Below, one piece after another: positions 9,079 to 17,026 of a stretch of DNA of 37,218 nt. The notes beneath the pieces were generated by a model. That model saw only the letters and a list, made by a program, of their open reading frames with translations, did not search any database and was not told the DNA's origin. How positions within the stretch are numbered: the stretch's first letter is position 1; the number at the start of each line of letters is the position of its first letter. Where the stretch lies: NCBI GenBank assembly GCA_002691095.1, contig NZGU01000028.1, forward strand, positions 15,069-52,286, written 5' to 3'. The DNA is from Kiritimatiellaceae bacterium (GTDB lineage Bacteria > Verrucomicrobiota > Kiritimatiellia > Kiritimatiellales > Pontiellaceae). A program made the position numbers and the translations under genes.

Positions 9079-9999
9079 TCAACTGTTATGCTTCAACCCG
9101 ACGGCCATCAAAACTGACAAGTCGGGCGCAAAGCCTTTTAATGAATCAACACAAATAACATCTAATGCCGCTTCTTCCATCCACTCTCGCACTTCATCAA
9201 CATCAAAACCCAGCCACTGATCCGCCCACTGTTCACGCGTCCACTCATGATCGTGTTTTAGTAGATCTAGGATTAGCAATTTACCACCTGGCTTTAATCC
9301 GCAACTGGCACGGACGACCACATCTCGCGGCACAGAAACATGGTGCAAGGATTGTGAAAGAAAAATCGCATCGAACTGCTCACGATCAAACGAAAGCGTC
9401 TCAACGTCCGTTTGAATAAAATCAAGCCGATCCTCAAAGCCTAAAGCTCGTGCCCTTTCTCCCACCAAATCTAGCATTTTTTGCGATTGGTCCACGCACG
9501 TGACACGTTTTGCAAATCGACTAAGCATCAGGGCCAGCGTTCCTTCTCCGCATCCTAAATCAGCCACCTCGGCATCCATAAAGCCCGTTGCCAACACCGC
9601 GCCTAACGCATCCCATCCGCCTCCCGGTTCGGCTAAGGATTCATACTGTCCCGCTACTTCATCAAAAAAAGCCAGACGTTTTCGGCGGCGCTTATCCAGA
9701 ACTTTGTCAACTGCGACTGAATCCGCCTGTGCATCTGGCAGCTCTTTCAGTCTGTTTTGCAGTAGCGATTTAAAATCCGCATCATGAAAAAGAGTTCCGC
9801 AAAAATAGTACACCGATGTGCCATCCCTTCGCGAATCCAATAGAGAAACTTGCTTTAGCGGCTTCAAATGACGACTCACCGTCGATTGAGGGAGCTCGAG
9901 CGACTCCACCAATTCAGCAACCGATAATTCGGCCTGACTCACCGCTCGTAAAATTCGCAAGCGCGCTTCGTCTGCTAAAACTTTGAAAATTTCAAGCAT
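9079..9999 (-). CDS. ArsR-family regulator fused to a SAM-dependent methyltransferase domain
   Basis: Residues 1 to about 85 form an ArsR-type winged helix (LADEARLRILRAV, then SVAELVESLELPQSTVSRHLKPL as the recognition helix). Residues about 115-300 form a class I methyltransferase fold with the SAM-binding VADLGCGEGTLALMLSR, the acidic end of strand 2 (VTCVDQSQKML) and LKPGGKLLILDLL. No CxC metal site is seen in the HTH part, so it is probably not a metal sensor. It is directly upstream of ahcY. ArsR-type regulators of SAM recycling (SahR) are known in Proteobacteria; by analogy this protein may sense SAM or SAH through its methyltransferase domain and control ahcY. A palindrome lies 17-30 bases before its start. 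Ligand and operator are inferred. Confidence 0.85.
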   Translation of the reverse strand: MLEIFKVLADEARLRILRAVSQAELSVAELVESLELPQSTVSRHLKPLKQVSLLDSRRDGTSVYYFCGTLFHDADFKSLLQNRLKELPDAQADSVAVDKVLDKRRRKRLAFFDEVAGQYESLAEPGGGWDALGAVLATGFMDAEVADLGCGEGTLALMLSRFAKRVTCVDQSQKMLDLVGERARALGFEDRLDFIQTDVETLSFDREQFDAIFLSQSLHHVSVPRDVVVRASCGLKPGGKLLILDLLKHDHEWTREQWADQWLGFDVDEVREWMEEAALDVICVDSLKGFAPDLSVLMAVGLKHNS

Positions 10000-10015
10000 G
10001 GTTTATATTCATCCG

Positions 10016-10029
10016 CTAATCCGGATAAG
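10016..10029. promoter_or_regulatory. Candidate operator palindrome upstream of the ArsR-methyltransferase/ahcY operon
   Basis: CTAATCCGGATAAG is a 14-bp near-perfect palindrome (12 of 14 positions symmetric, perfect core ATCCGGAT) centred about 23 bases before the regulator start codon. Another ATCCG half-site sits at 10011-10015. A dimeric winged-helix regulator would fit a site of this size, and its position suggests autoregulation by promoter or start-site occlusion. The link to this regulator is inferred. Confidence 0.45.
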
Positions 10030-10076
10030 TGAATCCAATGCGGGATAGAATGGCAAGATTATTAAACCAAAAACCA

Positions 10077-10322
10077 CTAAGCAAACTGTATGAAGACAGC
10101 TAGTAACAAGAGTAGTAGAACCAATACTGACAGAAAAATACTGACGTATTTTCTATTCTCATCCTTTCTTCCCAGATGAATGAGACGCCGAAGGCCTTGG
10201 TTACTGCTGCGACGCCGACGTTTTTTATCTCCCACATCTTGAGAACGCTTTTTGCGATGATTAGGAATCTGAGGTTTTTTGCTCTTAACAGAATCCCCTG
10301 AACTGTAAATATCAGTACTCAT
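10077..10322 (-). CDS. Small basic single-pass membrane protein, unknown
   Basis: This 81-residue protein is not one I recognise. Residues 1-58 are polar and strongly basic, including a KKRRRRSS patch and a second basic stretch GLRRLIHLGRK. Residues 59-80 are one hydrophobic helix ending at the C-terminus. The layout predicts a tail-anchored protein with a positively charged cytoplasmic part. The ATG is preceded by GGATG at short distance, and the gene follows waaA by 18 bases on the same strand, so it is probably the last gene of that series. The charge pattern might suit contact with nucleic acid or anionic lipid, but there is no direct evidence. Confidence 0.6.
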   Translation of the reverse strand: MSTDIYSSGDSVKSKKPQIPNHRKKRSQDVGDKKRRRRSSNQGLRRLIHLGRKDENRKYVSIFLSVLVLLLLLLAVFIQFA

Positions 10323-10340
10323 ACATCCAAACTAATTTAA

Positions 10341-11633
10341 TTAACGACCAGAACCAACCATAATTTTTTCTAATAAAGCAACCGTCTTAGCCGTTGCCCC
10401 TTTACCAGCATGATACACCTTTTCGGCTGCCCGACTGAGGCGCTGCCGTCGATCATCATTGGAAAGCAAAGCATCGATACATTGAACCAACTCTAATTCA
10501 TTCTCTATCACTACACGAGCATCCGCCTGATCTAGCAGCTCCGATTCAACCTTAAAATTCTGCATCTGTCTTCCCGTAACCAATGCGCAGCCATACGCCG
10601 CCGGTTCAATGGGATTCTGCCCGCCCTTCTCGCACAAGCTTTTGCCAACAAAAACAATATCTGCATCCGCATATAATCCAGAGAGCTCGCCTGTTGAATC
10701 TAACAGCAGAACCGAACCTCCCTCCGCTGGCTGATTCGATGTTCTCCGACACACCTTTAAACCGAGCTCCAGATAGGCACGCTCAACATCATCCACTCGT
10801 TCCACATGCCGAGGGGCAATCACCAGCATAAGGTTGGGATGCTTATCTATCAGTTGCTGATAAAGCCGCCCTAACACAACCTCTTCCCCTGGCCATGTCG
10901 AGGAACCTAACAAAACAACAATATCATTCGTTTTCTTCACCTTAAACAGATGCTCAACCCCGCGGGGGTCCTGAATCACATCAAAATCATATTTGATATT
11001 TCCGCTACAATGTATGGCAGCAGCAGGTGCGCCTAATTCTCTAATGCGTTCCCCATCAACTTCGTGTTGCATACTGCACACATCCAGACACCCAAAAACC
11101 TTCGCCACAAGCTTCTTCCACCTTGTGTATCGACCATAGGACCGGTCAGACACTCTTCCATTTACCAGCGCAATAGGAATGTCTCTACGACTTAACTCCC
11201 AAATCAAGTTTGGCCAGCACTCCCCTTCCACCAGAATAATTTGCTGCGGATTGATCTGATCAATAACGCGTCGAATGACCGGTATAAAATCTAACGGGAA
11301 ATAGAAAACTTCATCTCTATCATCACGCTTCTGTTGTGCGATTCGGTATCCAGTAGACGTGGAAGTCGTAATCACAAAATGTGCCTCTTGATTCTTTTTT
11401 CGGATGGCTTGCACAAGTGTCTGCGCAACAAACATCTCACCGACACTCACCGCATGAATCCAGATGCTATGGCGATGTTTTAATTTGTCAACAATCGCCG
11501 GAGAATAGAAACCCAATCGCTGCAAGGTGCTGCCTTCATACCCACCCCTTCGACGCATTCGCTTCATAAAAGAAGGCAAAAGAGCCAGAAAAAATAGTGG
11601 TGCCATCAAATTATAGATCAATCTGACGATCAT
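10341..11633 (-). CDS. waaA: 3-deoxy-D-manno-octulosonic acid transferase
   Basis: WaaA adds Kdo residues to lipid IVA at the inner face of the inner membrane, completing the inner core anchor of LPS. The 430 residues match family length. An N-terminal membrane anchor (MIVRLIYNLMAPLFFLALLP) is followed by the GT30 N-terminal domain (IWIHAVSVGEM, TTSTSTGYRIA, FYFPLDF, LVEGECWPNLIWEL) and the C-terminal CMP-Kdo-binding domain (LLGSSTWPGEE, APRHVERV, FVGKSLCEKGGQNPIEPAAYG). An alternative annotation is not needed. It implies an outer membrane with Kdo-containing LPS. The gene lies 27 bases after dapL on the same strand. Confidence 0.96.
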   Translation of the reverse strand: MIVRLIYNLMAPLFFLALLPSFMKRMRRRGGYEGSTLQRLGFYSPAIVDKLKHRHSIWIHAVSVGEMFVAQTLVQAIRKKNQEAHFVITTSTSTGYRIAQQKRDDRDEVFYFPLDFIPVIRRVIDQINPQQIILVEGECWPNLIWELSRRDIPIALVNGRVSDRSYGRYTRWKKLVAKVFGCLDVCSMQHEVDGERIRELGAPAAAIHCSGNIKYDFDVIQDPRGVEHLFKVKKTNDIVVLLGSSTWPGEEVVLGRLYQQLIDKHPNLMLVIAPRHVERVDDVERAYLELGLKVCRRTSNQPAEGGSVLLLDSTGELSGLYADADIVFVGKSLCEKGGQNPIEPAAYGCALVTGRQMQNFKVESELLDQADARVVIENELELVQCIDALLSNDDRRQRLSRAAEKVYHAGKGATAKTVALLEKIMVGSGR

Positions 11634-11660
11634 CCGACCTCATTCCTATTTGCCACACCA

Positions 11661-12881
11661 CTAGAATCTAAGCGCCGCATCACGAAGCCGCTCTTCCATC
11701 AACCCTAACACACGATCATCGTCTGCATCATTCTTTGATTCAAAAACAGCACCAAATCGCAAGTATGCACCCGTATTATCCCACGGAACCGTCGATATAC
11801 CTGCCGTCTCGATCAAATAGAGTGCCGCATCCTCTGCCGAATCAAATGTAACCTCACCCGCCCCAACAGGCGCTTTGACATATAAATAAAACGTACCCCC
11901 CGGCATAGAAGCATCAAAACCACAACGTTTCAAAATTTCCACCATCTTCTTTAGCCGCACCTCATAATGCGTACAAATGGACTGGGCAACATCCTTATCA
12001 GCAACCACCGCCGCCGATGCCTCCTGAATCGCCTTAAACTGACCGCTGTCACAGTTGTCTTTAATGTGCGCCAAAGCATCAACAGCCCAATCAGCACCAC
12101 AGAAAAAACCTAATCTCCAACCCGTCATGTTGAATGCTTTTGACATGGAGTGCAATTCAAGCGCGCAGTCCATAGCACCCGGCCTCTGAAGAATAGAACG
12201 GTAGGAACCCTCATAGACCAACGTTGCATAGGGAGCATCCTGAACGATCAAAATATTGTATTTCTGTACAAAAGCAATCAGCTCATCATAGAAGGCATCC
12301 GTAGCAACGGCTCCCGTAGGATTGTTCGGATAGTTAATATAGAACAACTTGCACCGACTTGCATCATCAGGATCAATGGCATCCAGATCAGGCAGGAAAC
12401 CGTTCTCTTCCAATAGCGGTAAATCCAGCACATCGCCTCCCAAATAGCGCGTATGCGTCGCCATAACCGGATATCCCGGAACCGTCTGAAAAACAAGATC
12501 ACCTGGGTTAATGAATGCAAGCGGCAACATTGAGAGGGCTGATTTAATACCCAAACTGTGATTAATCTGACGGGCAGGATCCACCTCAACCCCGAAAAAA
12601 TTCTGCATATAGGCTGAAGCAGCTTCCGCAAAAAGAGCCGTTCCATTGTCTGCATATCCCCGGTTATCCATTCGGTCGATAGCGCTCCTCATCGCCTCAC
12701 GAACCGGAGCCGGTGAAAGCTGATCTGGCTCACCTACGCCAAAATCGAGGATTTCCAGCTCAGGATGCAGTTCCCGCGCCCGCTGTTTGGCGCGTTTAAT
12801 TTTCTCAAACTTATAAATTGCTGTCGATTTTCCATACTCAGCCCCGCCAATTCGGTCTGCAAATAACGCTTCTTTTTTCAT
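11661..12881 (-). CDS. dapL: LL-diaminopimelate aminotransferase
   Basis: DapL converts tetrahydrodipicolinate directly to LL-diaminopimelate with glutamate as donor, a shortcut to lysine and peptidoglycan precursors found in plants, Chlamydiae and several PVC and other phyla. The 406-residue protein has the fold type I aminotransferase pattern: an N-terminal block (IYKFEKIKRA, LDFGVGEPDQ) with the substrate-contacting RGYADNGT, the cofactor-binding NYPNNPTGAV and VQDAPYATLVYEG, and the PLP-binding lysine in SMSKAFNMTGWRLGF. A GAGGA element sits 8 bases before the ATG. The other possibility is a general class I aminotransferase, but the N-terminal block favours DapL. Confidence 0.88.
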   Translation of the reverse strand: MKKEALFADRIGGAEYGKSTAIYKFEKIKRAKQRARELHPELEILDFGVGEPDQLSPAPVREAMRSAIDRMDNRGYADNGTALFAEAASAYMQNFFGVEVDPARQINHSLGIKSALSMLPLAFINPGDLVFQTVPGYPVMATHTRYLGGDVLDLPLLEENGFLPDLDAIDPDDASRCKLFYINYPNNPTGAVATDAFYDELIAFVQKYNILIVQDAPYATLVYEGSYRSILQRPGAMDCALELHSMSKAFNMTGWRLGFFCGADWAVDALAHIKDNCDSGQFKAIQEASAAVVADKDVAQSICTHYEVRLKKMVEILKRCGFDASMPGGTFYLYVKAPVGAGEVTFDSAEDAALYLIETAGISTVPWDNTGAYLRFGAVFESKNDADDDRVLGLMEERLRDAALRF

Positions 12882-12898
12882 TATAAAAATCCTCTTTC

Positions 12899-13228
12899 TC
12901 AGTTTGCTGACAAAAGTTTTTTGACCAACTTATCTAAACTATCCTCATTCATATCTGACAATCCAATCGAACGAGATGTATTCACGACCACACCATTCGC
13001 CACCGACGTAAATTCTCGAATCAAACCCAACACCAGCGTCTCTCGGTATAAGTTTACCGCCACATAAAGGCGGCTCAACATCTCAAGATCATTCACTTGG
13101 CTTCGATTCGAAAAAACTAATTGAAGGTTTCGCGCATAATCACCATGTATACACATCGACTGGCAGTCCTTATCTAGCGAAAAGCCATTTTTTTTCAAAA
13201 CCTTAATTATAAATGTTTTTGTAAACAC
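12899..13228 (-). CDS. Hypothetical protein in the uvrC-dapL-waaA series
   Basis: No family is recognised. I chose the GTG at 13228 because GAAGG lies seven bases upstream; a TTG at 13246 would add six residues but has no ribosome binding site. The resulting protein of about 109 residues has no signal peptide or membrane helix. It starts with a basic amphipathic stretch, then alternates predicted strands and helices (MCIHGDYARNLQLVFSN, LSRLYVAVNLYRETLVLGLI, GVVVNTSRSIGLSD) and ends with a short charged helix. The gene sits 17 bases upstream of dapL and downstream of the aldo/keto reductase gene on the same strand. Spacing and Shine-Dalgarno sequence support a real gene. Confidence 0.6.
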   Translation of the reverse strand: MFTKTFIIKVLKKNGFSLDKDCQSMCIHGDYARNLQLVFSNRSQVNDLEMLSRLYVAVNLYRETLVLGLIREFTSVANGVVVNTSRSIGLSDMNEDSLDKLVKKLLSAN

Positions 13229-13273
13229 AACGTAACCTTCAAACAAATCAGCATATTTCTTTATCGTAGAAGA

Positions 13274-14470
13274 TCAATCCTCTTTCTCACTCAAACGAGT
13301 TTGCTTACCCTCATCTACATACCGTTCATGGGCCCGCTCTAACACCGCCGGGATTTCAGATGCCAACGGATGCCCCTCTATTTTATCCCAATCAATTTGC
13401 GTCGAGGGTTTCGCTTGCTCACCCGGAAACCAATGCTTTGAGTTTCCCAATAGATTATAGCGCATCTTTGCCCACTCCAACAGATCAAGCCCCTGTTCAA
13501 AGGTCCAAAGCCGGAGAATTTCTTCTATATTCACTCCACATTCCATCTGCGTATGATGCGGTAAATTTTTAAACCAGTTATCCATCCACTTTTCACCCAT
13601 CCGCTGCTTCATCTCCTCTCGCAGTGCATGAGTAACGCGATCCACCTGCGCAAGACTGAATGCCCCGCAAACCGCCTCCACATGCTCTTTAAAATCTGCC
13701 GGCTTACTGGCACCCAAACTCAGGGTATGCACCTCCTCGTGCTGCAAACAGAAACAGTCATGCCACTGCATAGGCGTCATCGGTGCGCAATGTTTTTGCA
13801 AGACCGCTGACGGGTTATACAACATCCCTCCCTTATCATTAGGGCTGATGATAAAAATCCCCATATCGGCTTCCCTCGAAGCTTCCACCATTCGCCAATG
13901 CAACGGATCATAAACAAAATACCAATGCAAATTCACATAATCGAACTCCCCCGATGCCGCCACAGGAATCGCCGTTTCCGGCCCCCCATGCGTCGAATAG
14001 CCAACAAACCGCACACGCCCCTCCCGCTGCAACGCTCGCACCTCATCCATCGGACCGCCCCGCTTTAGACACGCCTCGAGATGCTGAGGATGGTTGATTC
14101 CATGAATAGAGAGAAAATCAACATATTCGAGGTTGAGATACGCCATGCTCTGCTCAAAAATTTCGCGCAGCGAGCGTCCATCATCACCAAACGGATGAAT
14201 TTTTGTTTGAACCAACAAAGAACTCCGTTCGATCTTCGGCAACACCCAGCCCAGCTGCATCTCCGATGTGCCATATCCGCGTGCCGTCTCAATATGATTG
14301 ATGCCATGATCTAGCGCCGCATAAATGGTCGCTTCAAGGTTTTCTTGGCCCGCGGCATCAATCTCACCCGGCTCCATATCGTTCCAGCCCTGTTGATAGC
14401 GCATGCCCCCACAACTCAACACCGGAATCTCAACCTCTGTTCGCCCAAACCTTCGTGTCGGAACCCTCAT
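13274..14470 (-). CDS. Aldo/keto reductase family oxidoreductase (ferredoxin-domain relative)
   Basis: The 398-residue protein has an N-terminal AKR barrel: FGRTEVEIPVLSCGGM, the cofactor/catalytic block GINHIETARGYGTSE, LLVQTKI with the active-site lysine, and FLSIHGI with the histidine. In the first block a Glu (about residue 61) stands where most AKRs have the catalytic Asp; the Tyr (about 66), Lys (90) and His (123) are in place. After about residue 280 a helical tail resembles that of larger COG1453-like reductases, which carry a [4Fe-4S] ferredoxin domain, but only one cysteine (MECGVN) remains where four are expected, so a cluster is unlikely. The substrate is unknown. The start lies one base after the uvrC stop. 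Confidence 0.82.
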   Translation of the reverse strand: MRVPTRRFGRTEVEIPVLSCGGMRYQQGWNDMEPGEIDAAGQENLEATIYAALDHGINHIETARGYGTSEMQLGWVLPKIERSSLLVQTKIHPFGDDGRSLREIFEQSMAYLNLEYVDFLSIHGINHPQHLEACLKRGGPMDEVRALQREGRVRFVGYSTHGGPETAIPVAASGEFDYVNLHWYFVYDPLHWRMVEASREADMGIFIISPNDKGGMLYNPSAVLQKHCAPMTPMQWHDCFCLQHEEVHTLSLGASKPADFKEHVEAVCGAFSLAQVDRVTHALREEMKQRMGEKWMDNWFKNLPHHTQMECGVNIEEILRLWTFEQGLDLLEWAKMRYNLLGNSKHWFPGEQAKPSTQIDWDKIEGHPLASEIPAVLERAHERYVDEGKQTRLSEKED

Positions 14471-14471
14471 C

Positions 14472-15947
14472 TTACTTACTCCTATTAAGCTCCGCCCGAA
14501 TCAGCTCAGCCATCTGCCTACCAATTCCTGAAACCTCCATCAACGACGCTATGCTGGCACGCCGCATACGTAGAATCGAACCAAAATGTTTCAATAAAAT
14601 CTTTTTCCGCTCCGCACCAATCCCCGGAATTTCATCTAACTGAGACTCCATAATGCGTTGGCTCCGCAAACTCCGATGAAACGTGATCGCAAATCGATGC
14701 GCCTCATCGCGCAAGCGAGTTACCACCTGCAACGCCGCAGAATGCTTCGGCAATTGTAAATTACCGCTATTTTTCTCAACATCCCAAACTATCTCCTCAT
14801 AGCGCTTCGCCAAGCCCACAATCGGCAGATCCGCCAGTCCTAAGTCCAGCAATTCAGCATGCGCCGCCCGCAATTGCGTAATACCGCCATCCACCATAAT
14901 CAGATCCGGAAACACTCCCTGTTCGCGCTTCAAACGGCCATATCGGCGACGCACCACTTCCGCCATCGATCGCGGATCGTCCGCCCCCTCTACCGTCTTA
15001 ATCTGAAACCGTCGATATCGTTTCGGAGCAGGAATACCAGCCACCGCTGCCACCATACTAGCCACCGAACTCGTACCGGAAAGATTCGAAATATCGAAGC
15101 ACTCGATAACCGTGGGTACCTGCTGCAACTGTAGCAACGACTGCAACTCCCGCAATCCCGTCTCCGCATCCTCCTGCATCATACGAGGCGTTCTCTTCAC
15201 ATTCGCCTTCGCCTTCACCGTTTGTTGCAAATCAAGGAGCAAATCTCGATAAGCCGCAGCCTTCTCAAACGACTGCTCATCCGAAAGACGCTGCATCTCC
15301 GCCCGCAGCGGCTTCAGCAAATCCATTCGCTCCCCCCTCAAAAAGGCAATCGCTTCCTCCACCCGCTCTCGATATGCCTCCAAAGAGATAGACCCCACAC
15401 ACGGCGCCGAACAATTTGCGATTAAATCATCACTGCAATGCCGATAGTGCTCCGCATTCGGCTCACGGGTCCGACACCGCTTCAATCCATAAAAACGCTG
15501 CAAAAAATCGACCGCCACCGCCGCCGCCCGCCCATTAATAAACGGCCCGAAATAGTGCGACCCATCCTGCTTTCGAACCCGACAAACCGACACCATCGGG
15601 TAGGGATTCTGCACATCCATCCGAATCATTAAAAATCGTTTATCGTCCTTCCACAACACATTATAATGCGGACGATACTCCTTGATCAGCTTCCCCTCTG
15701 TCAGAATCGCTTCCGCATCACTCTTCAACTCAATCACGTTAAAATCATGAATAGAACGAATCAAACTCCGTGTCTTAGCGGTTCCCGTTCTCAAGGTATG
15801 CGGACGAAAATAACTCTGCACTCGTTTACGCAACGACTTAGCCTTACCAATGTAAATAATCTTTCCATCCGTATCGCGCATCAAATAGCAACCCGGGCCA
15901 TCCGGCAGCTCTCTTAATTTTTTTTTAATCTCCGCCGACCACTGCAT
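14472..15947 (-). CDS. uvrC: UvrABC excinuclease subunit C, compact form
   Basis: UvrC makes the 3' and 5' cuts around damage in nucleotide excision repair. The protein has the GIY-YIG nuclease (GCYLM and YIGKAKSLRKR, residues 18-97 with E85 in LTEGKLIKEY), the four-cysteine cluster motif (C158, C171, C179, C183), a UVR motif (about 205-240), the RNase H-like nuclease with D285 (FDIS), D353 (MVDGG) and H417 (DEAHRFA), and two C-terminal helix-hairpin-helices (IPGIG, VSGIG). At 491 residues it is about 110-120 shorter than typical UvrC. The loss is between the UVR motif and the second nuclease, where 45 residues replace about 160. Reading frame and catalytic residues are intact. A -10-like TATATT sits six bases before the ATG, with no Shine-Dalgarno. 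Confidence 0.93.
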   Translation of the reverse strand: MQWSAEIKKKLRELPDGPGCYLMRDTDGKIIYIGKAKSLRKRVQSYFRPHTLRTGTAKTRSLIRSIHDFNVIELKSDAEAILTEGKLIKEYRPHYNVLWKDDKRFLMIRMDVQNPYPMVSVCRVRKQDGSHYFGPFINGRAAAVAVDFLQRFYGLKRCRTREPNAEHYRHCSDDLIANCSAPCVGSISLEAYRERVEEAIAFLRGERMDLLKPLRAEMQRLSDEQSFEKAAAYRDLLLDLQQTVKAKANVKRTPRMMQEDAETGLRELQSLLQLQQVPTVIECFDISNLSGTSSVASMVAAVAGIPAPKRYRRFQIKTVEGADDPRSMAEVVRRRYGRLKREQGVFPDLIMVDGGITQLRAAHAELLDLGLADLPIVGLAKRYEEIVWDVEKNSGNLQLPKHSAALQVVTRLRDEAHRFAITFHRSLRSQRIMESQLDEIPGIGAERKKILLKHFGSILRMRRASIASLMEVSGIGRQMAELIRAELNRSK

Positions 15948-15953
15948 ATGCTA

Positions 15954-15981
15954 AATATATCCACTCACTTCTATTTGACAA
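15954..15981 (-). promoter_or_regulatory. Candidate uvrC promoter (leaderless)
   Basis: On the minus strand TTGTCA (15981-15976), a 16-base spacer and TATATT (15959-15954) form a good sigma-70 promoter. Only six bases separate the -10 box from the uvrC ATG, so the start site would fall on or next to the start codon, giving a leaderless mRNA. Its -35 box overlaps the -35 box of the divergent permease promoter. Confidence 0.5.
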
Positions 15982-16003
15982 CCCACATTCAGCCCCCTCA
16001 AAT
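15975..16003 (+). promoter_or_regulatory. Candidate promoter for the permease gene
   Basis: A perfect -35 consensus TTGACA (15975-15980), a 17-base spacer and TCAAAT (15998-16003, four of six) predict a start near 16010. A strong GGAGG at 16011-16015 would then be at the extreme 5' end of the mRNA and is 20 bases from the ATG, too far for normal pairing. Confidence 0.5.
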
Positions 16004-16035
16004 GTACATAGGAGGCAAACTAAGCAACTCATCAC

Positions 16036-17025
16036 ATGCAGGCACTACTATCAATCTTAACAAACATCTGGAACCTTTCACAGGAAATGGCTCCCTACCT
16101 CCTCTTCGGCTTTATCGCCGCCGGCTCTCTCTCCCAAATTTTCTCGCGCACCTTTGTGAAACGACACCTTGGACAACAAACAAAATACGACGCCATCAAA
16201 GCCGCCCTCTTCGGCGTCCCGATGCCCATCTGCTCCTGCGGTGTACTCCCCCTCGCCGCCTCCCTTCGACGGCAGGGAGCCAGCTCCTCCGCCACCGCCT
16301 CCTTTCTCGCTTCCACGCCCCAGACCGGTGTTGACTCACTACTCGTAACCTATGCACTCCTGGGCTGGGTTTTTGCCCTCTTTCGCGCCCTCGCCGCCTT
16401 CATCTCCGGTATTTTCTGCGGTTGGAGCGTACAATCCATCACCCCTCCGCACATCGAACAGGAATCCAGCGAATCAACCCGCTCAACCCGCTCTCTCCGA
16501 CAACGATTGAAAGAAGCGCTAGAACACGGTTTCATCACCCTTCCCCGCGACATCGCTCGCCCTCTCATCATCGGACTAATCCTCTCCGGCATTCTCACCG
16601 AATGGATACCCCAAAACGGCTTCGAATCTCATCTCAATCAACCCCTCATCTCCATGTTCATCATGATCCTCATCGGCCTCCCCCTCTACATCTGCTCCTC
16701 CGCCTCCGTCCCACTTGCCTACACGTTCATCCAAGCCGGCATCACGCCCGGTGCCGCACTCGTATTTCTCATTCTCGGACCCGCCACTAACATGGCCACT
16801 CTCACCACCCTCGGGCAATTAATCGGAAAACGCGCTGCCATCATCTTTCTCATCGTCTTAACCGCCTGTGCCCTCTTCGCCGGTATTTTGATGAATACGA
16901 TCACCCCCCAGCTCGGCATCCTAGAGCACGTCTGCGACGCCCACGCAGACAAATCGATCCTGCATACCACCAGCGCCATCATCCTCTATCTGATTCTTCT
17001 CAACGGCATCCGCCTAAAAAAATAG
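16036..17025 (+). CDS. Permease with PxCSCG motif (DUF318/COG0701 type, possible metal efflux)
   Basis: The 329-residue protein is an integral membrane protein with about eight hydrophobic helices in two halves joined by a polar loop (residues about 140-170). The first half carries MPICSCGVLPLA near residues 62-73, a diagnostic motif of the COG0701 permeases; the second half carries the related IGLPLYICSSASVPLA and GPATNMATL. Some members are annotated as Cu/Zn efflux or organoarsenical permeases, and the cysteine pair suggests soft-metal handling, but the substrate here is not shown by context. No metal regulator is adjacent. The ATG at 16036 gives a sensible N-terminus. The stop lies one base from the 3' end of the RNase P RNA on the other strand. 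Confidence 0.85.
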   Translation: MQALLSILTNIWNLSQEMAPYLLFGFIAAGSLSQIFSRTFVKRHLGQQTKYDAIKAALFGVPMPICSCGVLPLAASLRRQGASSSATASFLASTPQTGVDSLLVTYALLGWVFALFRALAAFISGIFCGWSVQSITPPHIEQESSESTRSTRSLRQRLKEALEHGFITLPRDIARPLIIGLILSGILTEWIPQNGFESHLNQPLISMFIMILIGLPLYICSSASVPLAYTFIQAGITPGAALVFLILGPATNMATLTTLGQLIGKRAAIIFLIVLTACALFAGILMNTITPQLGILEHVCDAHADKSILHTTSAIILYLILLNGIRLKK

Positions 17026-17026
17026 A

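Noticed and set aside
9999..10076. SAH or SAM riboswitch upstream of the ahcY operon
   Set aside because: The gap is 77 bases, and I see no aptamer-like conserved stems, only a palindromic operator candidate.
14472..15947. UvrC as a frameshifted pseudogene
   Set aside because: The frame is continuous, all catalytic residues are kept and the gap falls cleanly between domains.
15948..16334. Open frame of 128 codons between uvrC and the permease
   Set aside because: It runs in another frame through the permease gene and its composition follows the C-rich strand; no domain or start signal supports it.
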